A stretch of DNA of 64,000 bases from Geosporobacter ferrireducens (GCF_001750685.1 NZ_CP017269.1:4939416-5003415); one strand, 5' to 3'; counted from the stretch's first letter, positions 17,735-27,282 are shown. Notes: generated from the sequence alone by a model not told the origin. A program made the numbers and translations.

Positions 17735-19417
17735 TTGGCTTTAGACATTGTGGTGCAACTGACCAATAAGGTTTCAGTCATTTTGGTGATTGCTTTTTTG
17801 CTTTCTAAGATTCCGATTTTTAAAAACGTGTTGTTGAAAAAAAGCCTTAGTACACAGGATAAGTTTTTTTTGATTTTAATTTTTTCAATATTTGGTATAA
17901 TCGGAACCTATTATGGTATTCCCATTAAGAATGCTATTGCAAACAGCAGCATTACCGGGGTTGTAGCAGGCGGATTATTGGGAGGGGCGGAGGTGGGTAT
18001 TGGAACGAGTTTGCTGGTAGCTCTCTACCGTCTGTACATGGGAGGATATGTAGCTCCCGCCAGTGCGTTGACGACGATAGCCGCGGGAACTTTAAGCGGA
18101 ATGCTTAACCCTCATTTTTTAAAAGTGAGAAATAAAGGGGTCTATGGCTTTGTGGTTGCACTCGTCTGTCAAATATTTTTATTTTTAATGATCCTTCTTT
18201 TAGCAAAACCTTTTGAGGCAGCTAGAGAGCTTGTTGGAATTATAGCTTTTCCAATGATCGCAGTAAATTCTTTCGGTGTAGCTATTTTTATTTCTATACT
18301 GGATAATATTTTTAAAGAGCAGGATAAGGTCGGGGCCTTTACAGCTCAGCTTGCACTTGATATTGCCAATAAAACACTTCCATATTTAAGACATGGGTTA
18401 GATTTTGAAAATGCTCAAAAAGCTGTGGAAATCATTTATAATATGGTGGATCATGTTTCTGCCGTAGCAATAACGAGAGGAGAATTGATCTTATCCCATA
18501 TAGGTACTGGTGTGGATCATCATTGTCCGAGAGATAAGATTATGAATCGCAGCACCAAACGGGTATTGCGGACTGGTGAATATACAATTTCTCAAACAAG
18601 GGAAAAAATTGGCTGTCGCATTGTAAATTGTCAACTAATGGCTGCGATCACCATTCCCCTTAAGATGAATGAAAAAATAATTGGTACACTGGTATTGTAT
18701 AAGAATACAGAGAATAGTATTACATCTGTAGATATACAGCTAGCTTTGGGGCTTGCGCAGCTTTTTTCTACGCAGTTGGAAATCAGCGAGGCGGATAATA
18801 AGGAAAGGCTTTTAGAAAAGGCAGAATTAAGAGCACTGCAAGCACAAATTAATCCTCATTTTCTATTTAATGCACTGAATACGATAGTTTCCTTTACAAG
18901 GACAGATGCAGATATTGCGAGAAAGCTACTCATTCATCTAGGTAATTATTTTCGCAACAGTTTGCAAAAAGTTGAGGATTTTATTGATCTTCACACGGAA
19001 ATTAAAAACATTCAGTCCTATCTGGCAATTGAAGAAGCACGCTTTGGTCATAAGATGAAGGTAAGCTATCATATAGAAGACAACATAAGCTGTCAGCTGC
19101 CCCCCTTAATTATTCAGCCAATTGTTGAAAATGCCGTAAAGCATGGTTTATTACCGAAGAAAATCGGAGGGACGATTACCATTGCAGCAAGGATGGAGGA
19201 ATCAGGGACATTGATTACAATCACAGATGATGGCGTTGGTATGACACTGGATAAAATAAAGTCACTATTTCATGACCGAGAAAGCCATCAAAGTATCGGA
19301 ATGAGGAACGTAGATAAAAGACTGAGAGGAATCTATGGAGAAGGATCGGGTTTAATCGTTGAAAGTGAACCTCAAAAGGGAACAAGGGTGACGGTTCGTA
19401 TACCTAAAGAACTTTAA
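17735..19417 (+). CDS. lytS: LytS-family sensor histidine kinase
   Basis: 560 residues: five to six N-terminal membrane segments of the 5TM-5TMR_LYT type (residues 1-200, with IGTYYGIPI and RLYMGGYVAPASALTTIAAG), a GAF-like domain (about 215-350), then His_kinase with phosphorylation motif QINPHFLFNALNTI and HATPase (PIVENAVKHGL, DDGVGM, GMRNVDKRL). LytS-type sensors respond to membrane or cell-wall state or to pyruvate. A TTG start follows GAGGGGGGAG. The response regulator follows after 13 nt. No lrgAB-like genes are adjacent. Confidence 0.93.
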   Translation: MALDIVVQLTNKVSVILVIAFLLSKIPIFKNVLLKKSLSTQDKFFLILIFSIFGIIGTYYGIPIKNAIANSSITGVVAGGLLGGAEVGIGTSLLVALYRLYMGGYVAPASALTTIAAGTLSGMLNPHFLKVRNKGVYGFVVALVCQIFLFLMILLLAKPFEAARELVGIIAFPMIAVNSFGVAIFISILDNIFKEQDKVGAFTAQLALDIANKTLPYLRHGLDFENAQKAVEIIYNMVDHVSAVAITRGELILSHIGTGVDHHCPRDKIMNRSTKRVLRTGEYTISQTREKIGCRIVNCQLMAAITIPLKMNEKIIGTLVLYKNTENSITSVDIQLALGLAQLFSTQLEISEADNKERLLEKAELRALQAQINPHFLFNALNTIVSFTRTDADIARKLLIHLGNYFRNSLQKVEDFIDLHTEIKNIQSYLAIEEARFGHKMKVSYHIEDNISCQLPPLIIQPIVENAVKHGLLPKKIGGTITIAARMEESGTLITITDDGVGMTLDKIKSLFHDRESHQSIGMRNVDKRLRGIYGEGSGLIVESEPQKGTRVTVRIPKEL

Positions 19418-19430
19418 GGGAGGATTGCCG

Positions 19431-20186
19431 ATGAGAGTTGTCATTATTGATGATGAAATTCCTGCTTTAAGTGAACTGCGATATCTATTGGAAAAATATG
19501 AGGATATTGAAATCGTAGGAGAAGGCTATGATGGTGAAGAAGTGGTGGACTTGATAGAATCGCTAAAACCAGATGTTGTTTTTTTAGATATACATATGAC
19601 GAACTTGGATGGCATTACTGCCGCCTATCAGTTCATTGAAAAAAATAGTCAACCGCTTTTAGTTTTTGCAACAGGCTATGATGAATATGCAGTGCAAGCT
19701 TTTGAATTGAATGCTGTAGACTACATATTAAAGCCCTTTAACGAGGAACGAATAGATATAACGATACAAAGACTGCGTAAAAGTTGCAGTCAACAAGCAA
19801 TGAATAATAGTAAGACACAGGAAAAAATATTAGACTGTATTGTGAATCTGAAGCTGACAGATAAAATTGCCGTATGGGATCAGGAAAAAATTAAGATTAT
19901 TGATTTTCAAGATATTTTATATGTAACGGTAGAAGGAAGACAGAGCATTATTGTTACTGAATTTGGGCGGTATTTAGTACATCTAAACCTAAAAGAACTG
20001 GAAGTAAGACTCCCAAAGGAGAAATTTTTTAGAACGCACCGTGCTTTTATTGTAAATCTTGAAAATATTGATGAAATCAATTTGTGGTTCAATAATACCT
20101 TTGTTGTTCGAATGAGAAACTGTGAAGATGAAATTCCTGTCAGTAGAACCTTTGTAAAGGAATTTCGCAATGCTATCGGATTATAG
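19431..20186 (+). CDS. lytT: LytTR-type response regulator
   Basis: About 251 residues. Receiver domain with IIDDE, phospho-acceptor Asp in VVFLDIHMTNLDG and a KPF motif, then a C-terminal LytTR DNA-binding domain (FFRTHRAFIVNLENIDEI, EIPVSRTFVKEFRNAIG). It is the partner of the LytS kinase just upstream. RBS AGGGAGGA favours the ATG at 19431 over a TTG at 19425. Its regulon is not visible nearby. Confidence 0.92.
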   Translation: MRVVIIDDEIPALSELRYLLEKYEDIEIVGEGYDGEEVVDLIESLKPDVVFLDIHMTNLDGITAAYQFIEKNSQPLLVFATGYDEYAVQAFELNAVDYILKPFNEERIDITIQRLRKSCSQQAMNNSKTQEKILDCIVNLKLTDKIAVWDQEKIKIIDFQDILYVTVEGRQSIIVTEFGRYLVHLNLKELEVRLPKEKFFRTHRAFIVNLENIDEINLWFNNTFVVRMRNCEDEIPVSRTFVKEFRNAIGL

Positions 20187-20312
20187 GCATATGAAATCTA
20201 TGTTGCTTATAGAACATGTGATGCCTTTTTTTTTGCGTTTCATTCTTCAGGCTACATGTTTTTTCTCTTCTGGGGTAAAATAAAAAAAAGATTCAGGAAA
20301 GGAGAAATAACT

Positions 20313-20522
20313 ATGTTAGCTGTATTGCAACAAATGGAGGATAACACGGCTATAATTCTTACTGATCGAAACTACAGAGTGGTTGTTCCTGCGGAGATGA
20401 TTCCCCAAGGGGCGAAAGTAGGCGATCGGATTTATCTAGAGCTGAGAACCGAAATTGACAACCAGGCAGTTGAAGAGAGAATGGACGCTTTGGAGAATGA
20501 ATATCTACATACCTTCTTTTAG
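20313..20522 (+). CDS. Small conserved protein of unknown function
   Basis: 69 residues, starting MLAVLQQMEDNTAIILTDRN, with a beta-rich middle (YRVVVPAEMIPQGAKVGDRI) and acidic C-terminus. The shape (short beta-barrel-like domain) recalls DUF3006-type proteins, but I cannot confirm this. AAAGGAG selects the ATG at 20313. It stands alone after lytT. Confidence 0.6.
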   Translation: MLAVLQQMEDNTAIILTDRNYRVVVPAEMIPQGAKVGDRIYLELRTEIDNQAVEERMDALENEYLHTFF

Positions 20523-20551
20523 TAGAAACAAGTTCTATATATGTTTATGCC

Positions 20552-20687
20552 AAAAACTTTTATTAGCATTTTAAGAGCAGAACTTTATAAACTGGAAGGA
20601 TGCAAAGACATCAAAAACTGTTTTCATGCATCATTCAATGAAAGTTTATAAAAATGCTACTTACCAAAATGTCTGATAAAAGTTTTT
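20552..20687. repeat. 136-bp nested imperfect palindrome in an intergenic gap
   Basis: Four arm pairs nest in order: 20552-20563 with 20676-20687 (12 bp), 20564-20572 with 20651-20659 (9 bp), 20586-20593 with 20643-20650 (8 bp), 20599-20604 with 20627-20632 (6 bp). As RNA this is one long hairpin followed by a short T tract. It could be a structured RNA, a terminator or a small palindromic element. No reading frame fits. Confidence 0.7.
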
Positions 20688-20794
20688 TATTTGCTTTCAA
20701 AGACTGGATAAGGATTGTATTTTCTGGAAATATTTATTACAATAATAGATGAATGTTACAGATCAGGAAAAGCTCTATAGTAAGGAGGCATATT

Positions 20795-21289
20795 ATGGCA
20801 AGCAATTGTTCTTTTGATGTAGTTTCAGAGGTGAATTTTCAAGAAGTAGACAATGCAGTAAACCAAGCGAAAAAGGAACTGGCGCAAAGATATGATTTTA
20901 AGGGCAGTAAAGCTACAATAGACTTAGATAAGGATGAAATCAAAATAACTGCTGAGGATGATTTTCGTATTAAAAATATTGTAGATATTCTACAAACCAA
21001 GTTGGTCAAGCGAAATGTTCCTCTCAAATCACTGGATTACGGAAAGATTGAACCTGCAGGCGGCAGTATGGCAAGACAAATCATTACAGTGCAAAGAGGA
21101 ATATCCAAAGAAAAAGGTAAGGACATCGTTGCCGCTATAAAAAATTCTAAATTGAAAGTACAAGCACAAATCATGGATGATCAGGTAAGGGTTACAGGAA
21201 AGGACAAAGATATTCTTCAAGAAGTTATCCAAATGCTAAAATCAAAAGACTTCGGCGTAGAGTTGCAATTTACCAATTATAGATCCTAA
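20795..21289 (+). CDS. YajQ-family nucleotide-binding protein
   Basis: 164 residues, full-length Yaj[21 protein letters not shown] at the start, [18 protein letters not shown] and the [23 protein letters not shown]-like end. The family binds nucleotides and in some species c-di-GMP. AAGGAGG fixes the ATG at 20795. Monocistronic, with a terminator 8 nt after the stop. Confidence 0.93.
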   Translation: MASNCSFDVVSEVNFQEVDNAVNQAKKELAQRYDFKGSKATIDLDKDEIKITAEDDFRIKNIVDILQTKLVKRNVPLKSLDYGKIEPAGGSMARQIITVQRGISKEKGKDIVAAIKNSKLKVQAQIMDDQVRVTGKDKDILQEVIQMLKSKDFGVELQFTNYRS

Positions 21290-21296
21290 AAATTAT

Positions 21297-21321
21297 AAAG
21301 TTCCTATGGAATAGGAACTTT
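21297..21321 (+). terminator. Terminator after yajQ
   Basis: AAAGTTCCTAT/ATAGGAACTTT, 11-bp stem, 3-nt loop, then seven T residues overlapping the right arm. Confidence 0.9.
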
Positions 21322-21376
21322 TTTTGCAGGTGTTTCAGTGCAGAATCAATTACGATCCGATAGGGGGGATTTTGAA

Positions 21377-22297
21377 GTGGAAGGAGATCATAAAAAAACT
21401 TATTTTTTAATGGTGATGTCCACCATATTTTGGGCAGGAGCTTTTATAGCTGGGAAAATTGGCGTTAGCGAATTTCCTCCTTTTTCATTGGCATTTTTTC
21501 GTTTCTTTTTTGCTACCTTTATAATTTTTGGTATAATGATCCGGTATGAAAAAAAGGATTGGCGTTTAAGTGGTAAAGATTGGGGACCCGTTATTCTGCT
21601 AGGGTTTATTGGGATGTTCGGCTATCATGTACTTTTCTTTTCTGCGTTGCAATATACTTCAGCAGTGAATTCTTCAATGATTGGAGCTACCAATCCACTG
21701 ATTACCAGTATACTGGCGGCCTTTTTCCTTAATGAAAGTTTTGGAATTAAACGGTTAGGAACTGTGCTGATGGCTTTCTCCGGTGTGGTTCTTACCTTAA
21801 CAAATGGGGATATTTCTGTGCTGAAAGCTTTTAATTTCAATAGAGGAGATCTCTTAATGCTGCTAGCTGTGCTGTGCTGGGCAATATACTCTGTTATTAG
21901 TAGAAAAGTGATGCACCGTTACTCACCTTTAATCTTGACCTCCTACAGCTTTTTAGTATGCTTGATACTGCTGCTGCCCTTTGTAGTTTGGGAGAAACCC
22001 TTAAGTTACTTGCCAGAGGTTAGTTGGAAGGGTTGGAGTTCCGTATTGTATATGTCAATCTTTGCCTCTGTAATTGGATATCTGGTACAGCAGATGTCTA
22101 TTAAGGAAATTGGAGCCAGCAAGACAGCAGCCTTTATTAATCTGGTACCTGTATTTTCGATCATTCTTTCTGCTACGATTCTTCATGAGAAAGTAACAGG
22201 TTTTAAACTATTAAGTGCAGCAATTATCATTAGCGGAGTTTATTTGAACTCTCGAATGAAAAGCATATCTGATGAATCTCTGAAGCAGAGCGGATAA
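21377..22297 (+). CDS. EamA/DMT-superfamily transporter
   Basis: About 306 residues, ten hydrophobic segments in two EamA repeats (first starting TYFLMVMSTIFWAGAFIAGK, second GDLLMLLAVLCWAIYSVISRK). The family exports metabolites or amino acids; substrate unknown. A GTG start at 21377 lies about 8 nt after GGGGGG, which is better than the upstream frame start at 21338. Confidence 0.85.
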   Translation: MEGDHKKTYFLMVMSTIFWAGAFIAGKIGVSEFPPFSLAFFRFFFATFIIFGIMIRYEKKDWRLSGKDWGPVILLGFIGMFGYHVLFFSALQYTSAVNSSMIGATNPLITSILAAFFLNESFGIKRLGTVLMAFSGVVLTLTNGDISVLKAFNFNRGDLLMLLAVLCWAIYSVISRKVMHRYSPLILTSYSFLVCLILLLPFVVWEKPLSYLPEVSWKGWSSVLYMSIFASVIGYLVQQMSIKEIGASKTAAFINLVPVFSIILSATILHEKVTGFKLLSAAIIISGVYLNSRMKSISDESLKQSG

Positions 22298-22502
22298 ATA
22301 AAAATTATTGAACACAACAAGAAACAATGAGGTATAATAGAATAGCATATGTCTCAAGTGGTAAATAATACAGTTTTAAAAAGCCCTATGGATATGGAAA
22401 AAACAGTTCTTCCTTAGACGGCTTATAAAAAGAGAGAAATTTTGAAATACTTTAAAAGAAAACTATATTACACTGCTTTGGCAGTAGAAAAGAGGAATAG
22501 AA

Positions 22503-22748
22503 ATGGCAGATAAACAGATTATCAGTTTTTATGATGAAGATGGGCAAAAGATAGAATTTGAACTGGTAGAGATTATTGAGATGGAAGATAATAAATATGC
22601 ACTGCTAGCGCCTATAGGAGAAGAAGATGACGCCTATGTATACAAAATTGTAGAAATGGATGGAAAAGAAGAATATGTAGTAGTTGAAGATGATGATGAA
22701 TTTGAAAGAGTTTTAGAGGAATATGATTCCTATTTTGACATTGAATAG
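22503..22748 (+). CDS. DUF1292 family protein
   Basis: 81 residues, highly acidic: MADKQIISFYDEDGQKIEFELVE, ALLAPIGEEDDAYVYKIVE, and a C-terminal acidic run. This is the standard DUF1292 (YrzB-like) sequence; function unknown. In many Firmicutes the family sits near ruvX-like genes, but not here. The next gene starts 11 nt on and is probably cotranscribed. Confidence 0.88.
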   Translation: MADKQIISFYDEDGQKIEFELVEIIEMEDNKYALLAPIGEEDDAYVYKIVEMDGKEEYVVVEDDDEFERVLEEYDSYFDIE

Positions 22749-22759
22749 GGGGAACTGCA

Positions 22760-23158
22760 ATGGAGCCAATGGTGGTCATGCTAATGGAAAAAGAGCAGGG
22801 CACAGGGTATCTTATCAAGGAAATTGGTAGTTATAGGGTGATGGAGGGGGGGGCCTATATCGATGCCATCTACCTTATTGAAAAGGTCGTACATCTCCGC
22901 CTGACAACGGATCGAGATTTAGAAGATTGGGAATATGCAGCTGTATTTGATTATTATGACACAGAGGTTTTTGGACAGATTATTCTTTCTATTAATGAAG
23001 TAGAAGAAGAGTTTAATCCTGTTTGGGAGATCACTTTTCCTTTTACTGATTCACAAGAAGGAATGGAGAATCTGTTAGAAAGGATTATAACAATTCATAA
23101 AACAGAATTAAACAGTACTTATGAGGGGATTCAAGATAAGAAAGAGGAATATGAATAA
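22760..23158 (+). CDS. Conserved hypothetical protein
   Basis: 132 residues, acidic and soluble, with no motif that I recognise. It begins MEPMVVMLMEKEQGTGYLIKE and is rich in Glu and aromatic residues. RBS AGGGGG lies just before the ATG. It is 11 nt after the DUF1292 gene and ends at a terminator, so it forms a two-gene unit. It may belong to a clostridial DUF, but I will not name one. Confidence 0.65.
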   Translation: MEPMVVMLMEKEQGTGYLIKEIGSYRVMEGGAYIDAIYLIEKVVHLRLTTDRDLEDWEYAAVFDYYDTEVFGQIILSINEVEEEFNPVWEITFPFTDSQEGMENLLERIITIHKTELNSTYEGIQDKKEEYE

Positions 23159-23187
23159 AGCCTTAGAGGGATACCGCTAGGGCTTTT
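23157..23187 (+). terminator. Terminator after the DUF1292 unit
   Basis: AAAGCCTTAG pairs with CTAGGGCTTT (one wobble) and is followed by TTTATTT. Confidence 0.7.
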
Positions 23188-23218
23188 ATTTAATCAATCA
23201 ACAAAAGGAGTTTTTTAA

Positions 23219-24265
23219 ATGGAGCAACCAAAAGAATTAAAAGGCTGTTCACTAGAGGAGTTGGAGTTTTTTTTCAAAGAGATTGGAGAACCCTCCTATC
23301 GGGCTAAGCAAGTTTATCAGTGGATACATAAAGGGGTCCAATCTTTTGAAGGAATGACGAATCTACCTAAAACGCTAAGAAACAAACTAGAGGAAAAAGC
23401 CTGTTTGAATCATTTAATTATAGTGGACAAATTGGTTTCAACTGTGGATGGTACGCGAAAATACCTTATGCAGCTGGAAGATCAAAACATTATAGAATGT
23501 GTGCTCATGCGTTATGATTATGGAAATACGCTCTGCATATCTTGTCAAGTAGGCTGTAGGATGGGTTGCAGTTTTTGCGCGTCTACGCTGGAAGGAGTTA
23601 TTCGTAACCTCAGCGCCGGAGAAATGTTAGATCAGGTTTTAACGGTGCAAAAAGATTTGGGTGAGCGGATTTCGAATGTTGTATTAATGGGAAGTGGAGA
23701 ACCGCTGGATAATTTTCAAGAGGTAAAAAGATTCTTAGAAATTATCAATCATCCAGAAGGAGTGAATATCAGTTTAAGAAATATTACAATTTCAACTTGT
23801 GGTCTTGTACCTCAGATCATGGAGCTGGCAGACGAGAAGCCACAAGTTACCTTAGCTATATCTCTCCATGCATCAAACGATCAATTGAGAAGTCAAATGA
23901 TGCCGGTGAACAAGTCCTACCCTTTACAAACCCTTATGAAAGCCTGCCGATATTATATTGAAAAAACCAACAAGCGAATTACTTTTGAATATGCCTTGAT
24001 TCATGAGGTTAATGATACAGAGTATCATGCTAAAGAGTTAGTTGCGTTATTGAAAGCTTTGCTCTGTCATATAAACCTTATTCCGCTGAATAAAGTCAAC
24101 GAAAGAAAATATGAAGCGCCCAATGCTGAACGAGTCAAGCGATTCCAACAAATATTAAAGCAAAAAGGAATTGAGGCAACCATCCGCAGAGAATTAGGGA
24201 GTGATATCAATGCAGCCTGCGGTCAACTTAGGCGAAGATATTTAAAGGAACAGAAAGAGTGTTAA
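23219..24265 (+). CDS. rlmN: 23S rRNA/tRNA m2A methyltransferase, radical SAM
   Basis: 348 residues. The 4Fe-4S motif is GCRMGCSFCAS (C-x3-C-x2-C), the methyl-carrying cysteine is in DINAACGQLR near the end, and MGSGEPLDN plus the N-terminal YRAKQVYQWIHKG region are typical RlmN. It methylates C2 of A2503 in 23S rRNA and A37 in some tRNAs. AAAGGAG precedes the ATG. Confidence 0.97.
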   Translation: MEQPKELKGCSLEELEFFFKEIGEPSYRAKQVYQWIHKGVQSFEGMTNLPKTLRNKLEEKACLNHLIIVDKLVSTVDGTRKYLMQLEDQNIIECVLMRYDYGNTLCISCQVGCRMGCSFCASTLEGVIRNLSAGEMLDQVLTVQKDLGERISNVVLMGSGEPLDNFQEVKRFLEIINHPEGVNISLRNITISTCGLVPQIMELADEKPQVTLAISLHASNDQLRSQMMPVNKSYPLQTLMKACRYYIEKTNKRITFEYALIHEVNDTEYHAKELVALLKALLCHINLIPLNKVNERKYEAPNAERVKRFQQILKQKGIEATIRRELGSDINAACGQLRRRYLKEQKEC

Positions 24266-24420
24266 AAATCTTTTGGAATGGTGAGCAAATTTAGTTCATA
24301 GAATATTATGAAACGAGAAGGAATTTCAAAAAAGTTGGCGAATAATATTGTAACGAAAGAATATTTTGAATTAAATAAAAGTTATATTCGTGCTCAACAA
24401 TTCCAAAGGAGGAGATTAAA

Positions 24421-24834
24421 ATGGTTAAGTTAATTACCGGAGGAAAAGGTACAGGCAAGACGAAGAAAATGATTGACATGGCAAATCAGTTGGCGAACAA
24501 CGGCAAAGGAAATGTAGTTTTCCTGGATGATGATAATCGCCACATGTATGACCTCAAACACACGATCCGTTTTATCAGCTTGCATGAATATCCTGTGAAT
24601 GACGAAAAAAGTTTTCTAGGATTTTTATGCGGAGTGCTTGCAGCGGATCATGATATTGAGGTCATTTTTATTGACGGACTTTTAAAAATTGCGAATATTG
24701 CTATGGATAATGTGTCTGAAATTATCGATCAAATCGAAACGCTTTCCCAAAATCATACAATAGATTTAGTTGTCTCTCTCCACTGTGAGCCTGTTAATTT
24801 ACCGCAAAAATTGAAAGAATATATGGTAGTATAA
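24421..24834 (+). CDS. Small P-loop ATPase-like protein
   Basis: 137 residues with Walker A GGKGTGKTKKM (residues 7-17) and a Walker B-like IEVIFIDGLLKI. It has the size and layout of small clostridial proteins sometimes annotated as twitching-motility-like ATPases, but it lacks the rest of PilT. Function unknown. RBS AAAGGAGGAG is strong; a terminator follows. Confidence 0.7.
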   Translation: MVKLITGGKGTGKTKKMIDMANQLANNGKGNVVFLDDDNRHMYDLKHTIRFISLHEYPVNDEKSFLGFLCGVLAADHDIEVIFIDGLLKIANIAMDNVSEIIDQIETLSQNHTIDLVVSLHCEPVNLPQKLKEYMVV

Positions 24835-24837
24835 AAT

Positions 24838-24860
24838 AGGGCTATAATGCCCTGTTTTTT
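24838..24860 (+). terminator. Terminator after the P-loop protein
   Basis: AGGGC/GCCCT stem with TATAAT loop followed by GTTTTTT. Short but followed by a clean T run. Confidence 0.65.
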
Positions 24861-24908
24861 CACTATATACATCTAATAATAATGACAATGGAAGGATGAA
24901 AAAGAACA

Positions 24909-25271
24909 GTGAATAACAGGGAAGACGTTTTACAGATCGACAGCGATTATCCTATTCGAATCCTCCGGGAGGATCCACAAACTGCAGATGTTGATTTGTT
25001 TATTGATTTATCTAATCGAAGCATCAATTTAAAACTGTGTTCTATTGAATCTTTAGGAATTTCAAGAATACAGTTGCCACAGGTTCGTGGAATACTTATT
25101 CGATATTGTAAAAAAGAGAAGAATGGCAGTGCTACAATTCACTTTTTAAGAAACATTGATTTATATTCTCATATTATGAACTTTGAAGTCAATTACGCTG
25201 AAATGATTATTAACGTAAAAGATGCAGAAGATGCTGTTGAATTTTTATTAGAAAAAAATAAAAAACTTTAA
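24909..25271 (+). CDS. Hypothetical protein
   Basis: 120 residues starting at a GTG after GGAAGGATGAAAA. No recognised motif. It is soluble with mixed alpha/beta character; the middle (ISRIQLPQVRGILIRYCKKE) and the acidic C-terminus (NVKDAEDAVEFLLEKNKK) have no relative I can name. Upstream of the cold-shock gene on the same strand but separated by 129 nt. Confidence 0.55.
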   Translation: MNNREDVLQIDSDYPIRILREDPQTADVDLFIDLSNRSINLKLCSIESLGISRIQLPQVRGILIRYCKKEKNGSATIHFLRNIDLYSHIMNFEVNYAEMIINVKDAEDAVEFLLEKNKKL

Positions 25272-25400
25272 AATTCTTACATAAAATCAATGAAACATTT
25301 TATAGAGTAGGTTTAAATTTAATGAACTCGGTTATACTAAGTTCAAGTAAAACTTGTTAACCATCATTTATTTTGAAAAGGTATAGGAGGCATTTAGGCA

Positions 25401-25601
25401 ATGAAGGAAGGAACTGTGAAATGGTTTAATAACGAAAAAGGTTTTGGTTTTATCGAAGTGCCCGGTGAGCCGGATGTATTTGTGCATTATACAGCTATAA
25501 CCGGAGAAGGCTTTAAGAGCTTGGAAGAGGGTCAAAGAGTTCAGTTTGAAGTTACAAAAGGTGATCGTGGACCTCAAGCTACTAATGTAACAAGATTATA
25601 A
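25401..25601 (+). CDS. csp: Cold shock protein
   Basis: 66 residues, one CSD. RNP1 KGFGFIEV and RNP2 VFVHYTAI are intact, and the start [16 protein letters not shown] is standard. It is an RNA chaperone that binds single-stranded nucleic acids. The 129-nt leader could carry thermo-responsive structure, as is usual for csp genes. RBS AGGAGG precedes the ATG and a terminator follows. Confidence 0.95.
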   Translation: MKEGTVKWFNNEKGFGFIEVPGEPDVFVHYTAITGEGFKSLEEGQRVQFEVTKGDRGPQATNVTRL

Positions 25602-25607
25602 AATACC

Positions 25608-25641
25608 AAAAGTCTCTACAAAGATTAGCGTAGAGGCTTTT
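25608..25641 (+). terminator. Terminator after csp
   Basis: AAAAGTCTCTAC pairs with GTAGAGGCTTTT (one mismatch), then TATATTTT. Confidence 0.75.
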
Positions 25642-25697
25642 ATATTTTATTAAAGGAATCTTAGAGGGTGCCGTAGAAGTAAATATAGAGAACGAAC

Positions 25698-25910
25698 ATG
25701 GATAGAATTTACGAGGATGCCGCATTAAAAATGACAGAAATAGGAATTGGTACTTGCTGGATTCGAGGATTTTTTGATAGAAATTTGATTCGAAATGTGA
25801 TAGAAATAAAAGAGGGCGAAATAAACGGCTGTTTGCATTGCTTTGGAATAGAAAAAAAGGCTGTAAAGCGAAAACTTCGCCAATCAAGAAATAGAAGAGA
25901 TTGGATTTAA
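25698..25910 (+). pseudogene. Nitroreductase C-terminal remnant
   Basis: The frame carries DAALKMTEIGIGTCWIRGFFDRN, which resembles the middle of small FMN nitroreductases (A-x-E-x-GIGTCW-x-x-FFD), but about 100 N-terminal residues with the Arg-Ser-x-Arg FMN region are missing and the C-terminal end has drifted. No ribosome binding site precedes the ATG. A decayed gene is the best reading. Confidence 0.55.
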
Positions 25911-25994
25911 AAATGATTAGAACAAAACGATTATAGAATATATGGATACACAGCAAAAATGGATGTACATAATGGATAGTGTAAGGAGGCGACG

Positions 25995-26792
25995 ATGAAA
26001 CGAAGATGGTGGATTGTTTGTATCTTGATATGGAGCATTTCCATAACTGCATGCAGCAATAAAACAGATTTAGATCAAGAAATGATACAGTTTGACAACA
26101 ACAATGAAATGCTTACACAAGAGGAAGCGCTGGACCGCCTGATGACTTTGCCACAAATTAAGGCGATCGTAGAAGCAGGGAAAGAGATAGAAATTAAAGA
26201 AATTCACGAACCCACAGAGGAAGAGCCGATTTGGGAAATAGTTATTGCTGAGAAGGGTAGTAAAGTGAAGCAGGTGTATATTCTAAATGCTTTCACCGGT
26301 GAACTTCTTGAAAATTCAATAGGGCATAATCAGGATGAAGATATCGAGGACCTAAAGGCAGATATGTCGGATACATTGGTATGGGTATTTGAAAACTGGC
26401 AGAGTTTTCATTACACCAACTATGATCCTACCCGGTTGGGATTGGCCTTTGATCTTAATTTTAGATTGGCTTATATTTTTAATAACTATGATGAAAATGT
26501 TCAACAAGTAGAGCAGCAAAAAATTACATCGGAGGTAAAGATTCTTGAAATTAAAGATATCGGCATGGCTTTTGATGAAGAAGAGCATACCATGCACGCC
26601 CAGCTTCGGATGATTGCCCAGTATCAGCAGCAAATTAACGGAGAGAAGCTGGTAGAGCTGGTAGAAGTCTTATTATTTTCTAAGAATCACTTAGACAATG
26701 AGGAAGGTTGGCAAATAACCAATGTAGATATGTATGAAACTGCCCAAAGCAGCAGAAATTTTGAAAAACTATTTTTGGGCTTTAAAAAATAG
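25995..26792 (+). CDS. Putative lipoprotein of unknown function
   Basis: 265 residues with a lipoprotein signal: KRRWWIVCILIWSISITACS, lipobox ITAC with Cys at residue 20. The mature part is acidic, with a PepSY-like feel in the first third (EEALDRLMTLPQIKAIVEAG and VYILNAFTGELLENS), but no confident domain. It should be anchored on the outer face of the membrane. RBS AAGGAGGCGACG precedes the ATG; the gene ends in a strong shared terminator. Confidence 0.7.
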   Translation: MKRRWWIVCILIWSISITACSNKTDLDQEMIQFDNNNEMLTQEEALDRLMTLPQIKAIVEAGKEIEIKEIHEPTEEEPIWEIVIAEKGSKVKQVYILNAFTGELLENSIGHNQDEDIEDLKADMSDTLVWVFENWQSFHYTNYDPTRLGLAFDLNFRLAYIFNNYDENVQQVEQQKITSEVKILEIKDIGMAFDEEEHTMHAQLRMIAQYQQQINGEKLVELVEVLLFSKNHLDNEEGWQITNVDMYETAQSSRNFEKLFLGFKK

Positions 26793-26814
26793 GCTGATCC
26801 GTCAGCCTATTTTT
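26785..26814. terminator. Bidirectional terminator
   Basis: 13-bp perfect stem (26785-26797 and 26802-26814) with loop TCCG, A-run on the left and T-run on the right. It lies between convergent genes and overlaps both stops. Confidence 0.9.
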
Positions 26815-27052
26815 CTAGAAATTTATCACCTAAATATTTTTTTATATCTTGAGGATCACTTTCGGGCGTTATTAAAATCTCTCGCCCGCTTTCCTCTAAA
26901 TATACTAATATCTCTGTATCCCCTTCAAGAAAGAACTTGGCCACGGTCTCCTCTTTCATTTCACGGATCTTATTTTTATGATGCTTTTTTTTCTCCAACT
27001 CTCTCGTAAAATAATACCCCATCATTTCAACGATCTTTGTATAGCGTTTCAT
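26807..27052 (-). CDS. Small conserved hypothetical protein
   Basis: 81 residues, basic N-terminus (YTKIVEMMGYYFTRELEKKKH) and acidic C-terminal half ending DIKKYLGDKFLEK. No recognised motif. A good AGGAGG stands 7 nt upstream of the ATG. Convergent with the lipoprotein gene. Confidence 0.6.
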   Translation of the reverse strand: MKRYTKIVEMMGYYFTRELEKKKHHKNKIREMKEETVAKFFLEGDTEILVYLEESGREILITPESDPQDIKKYLGDKFLEK

Positions 27053-27282
27053 AATCTACCTCCTTAGACATCCTCACTAGTTAGTATAGCATATTTTTAT
27101 AAAATTATAGAAATGTTTATAGGTTTTATCTAAGCAGAAGTATTCTGTATACTATGCTAATTCAGTAGCATGGCGTATAGGTTTGTAGTATAATGGAATT
27201 GACCCTAGGCCATAAAAATTCAAGAATATAATAAGAAAATCTGGGTATAAAGATGATGAATATAGGTGAAAGGGGCCTCAAA

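Noticed and set aside
20552-20687. CRISPR array or riboswitch
   Set aside because: No repeat-spacer pattern; the arms are nested, not tandem; no known riboswitch core was recognised.
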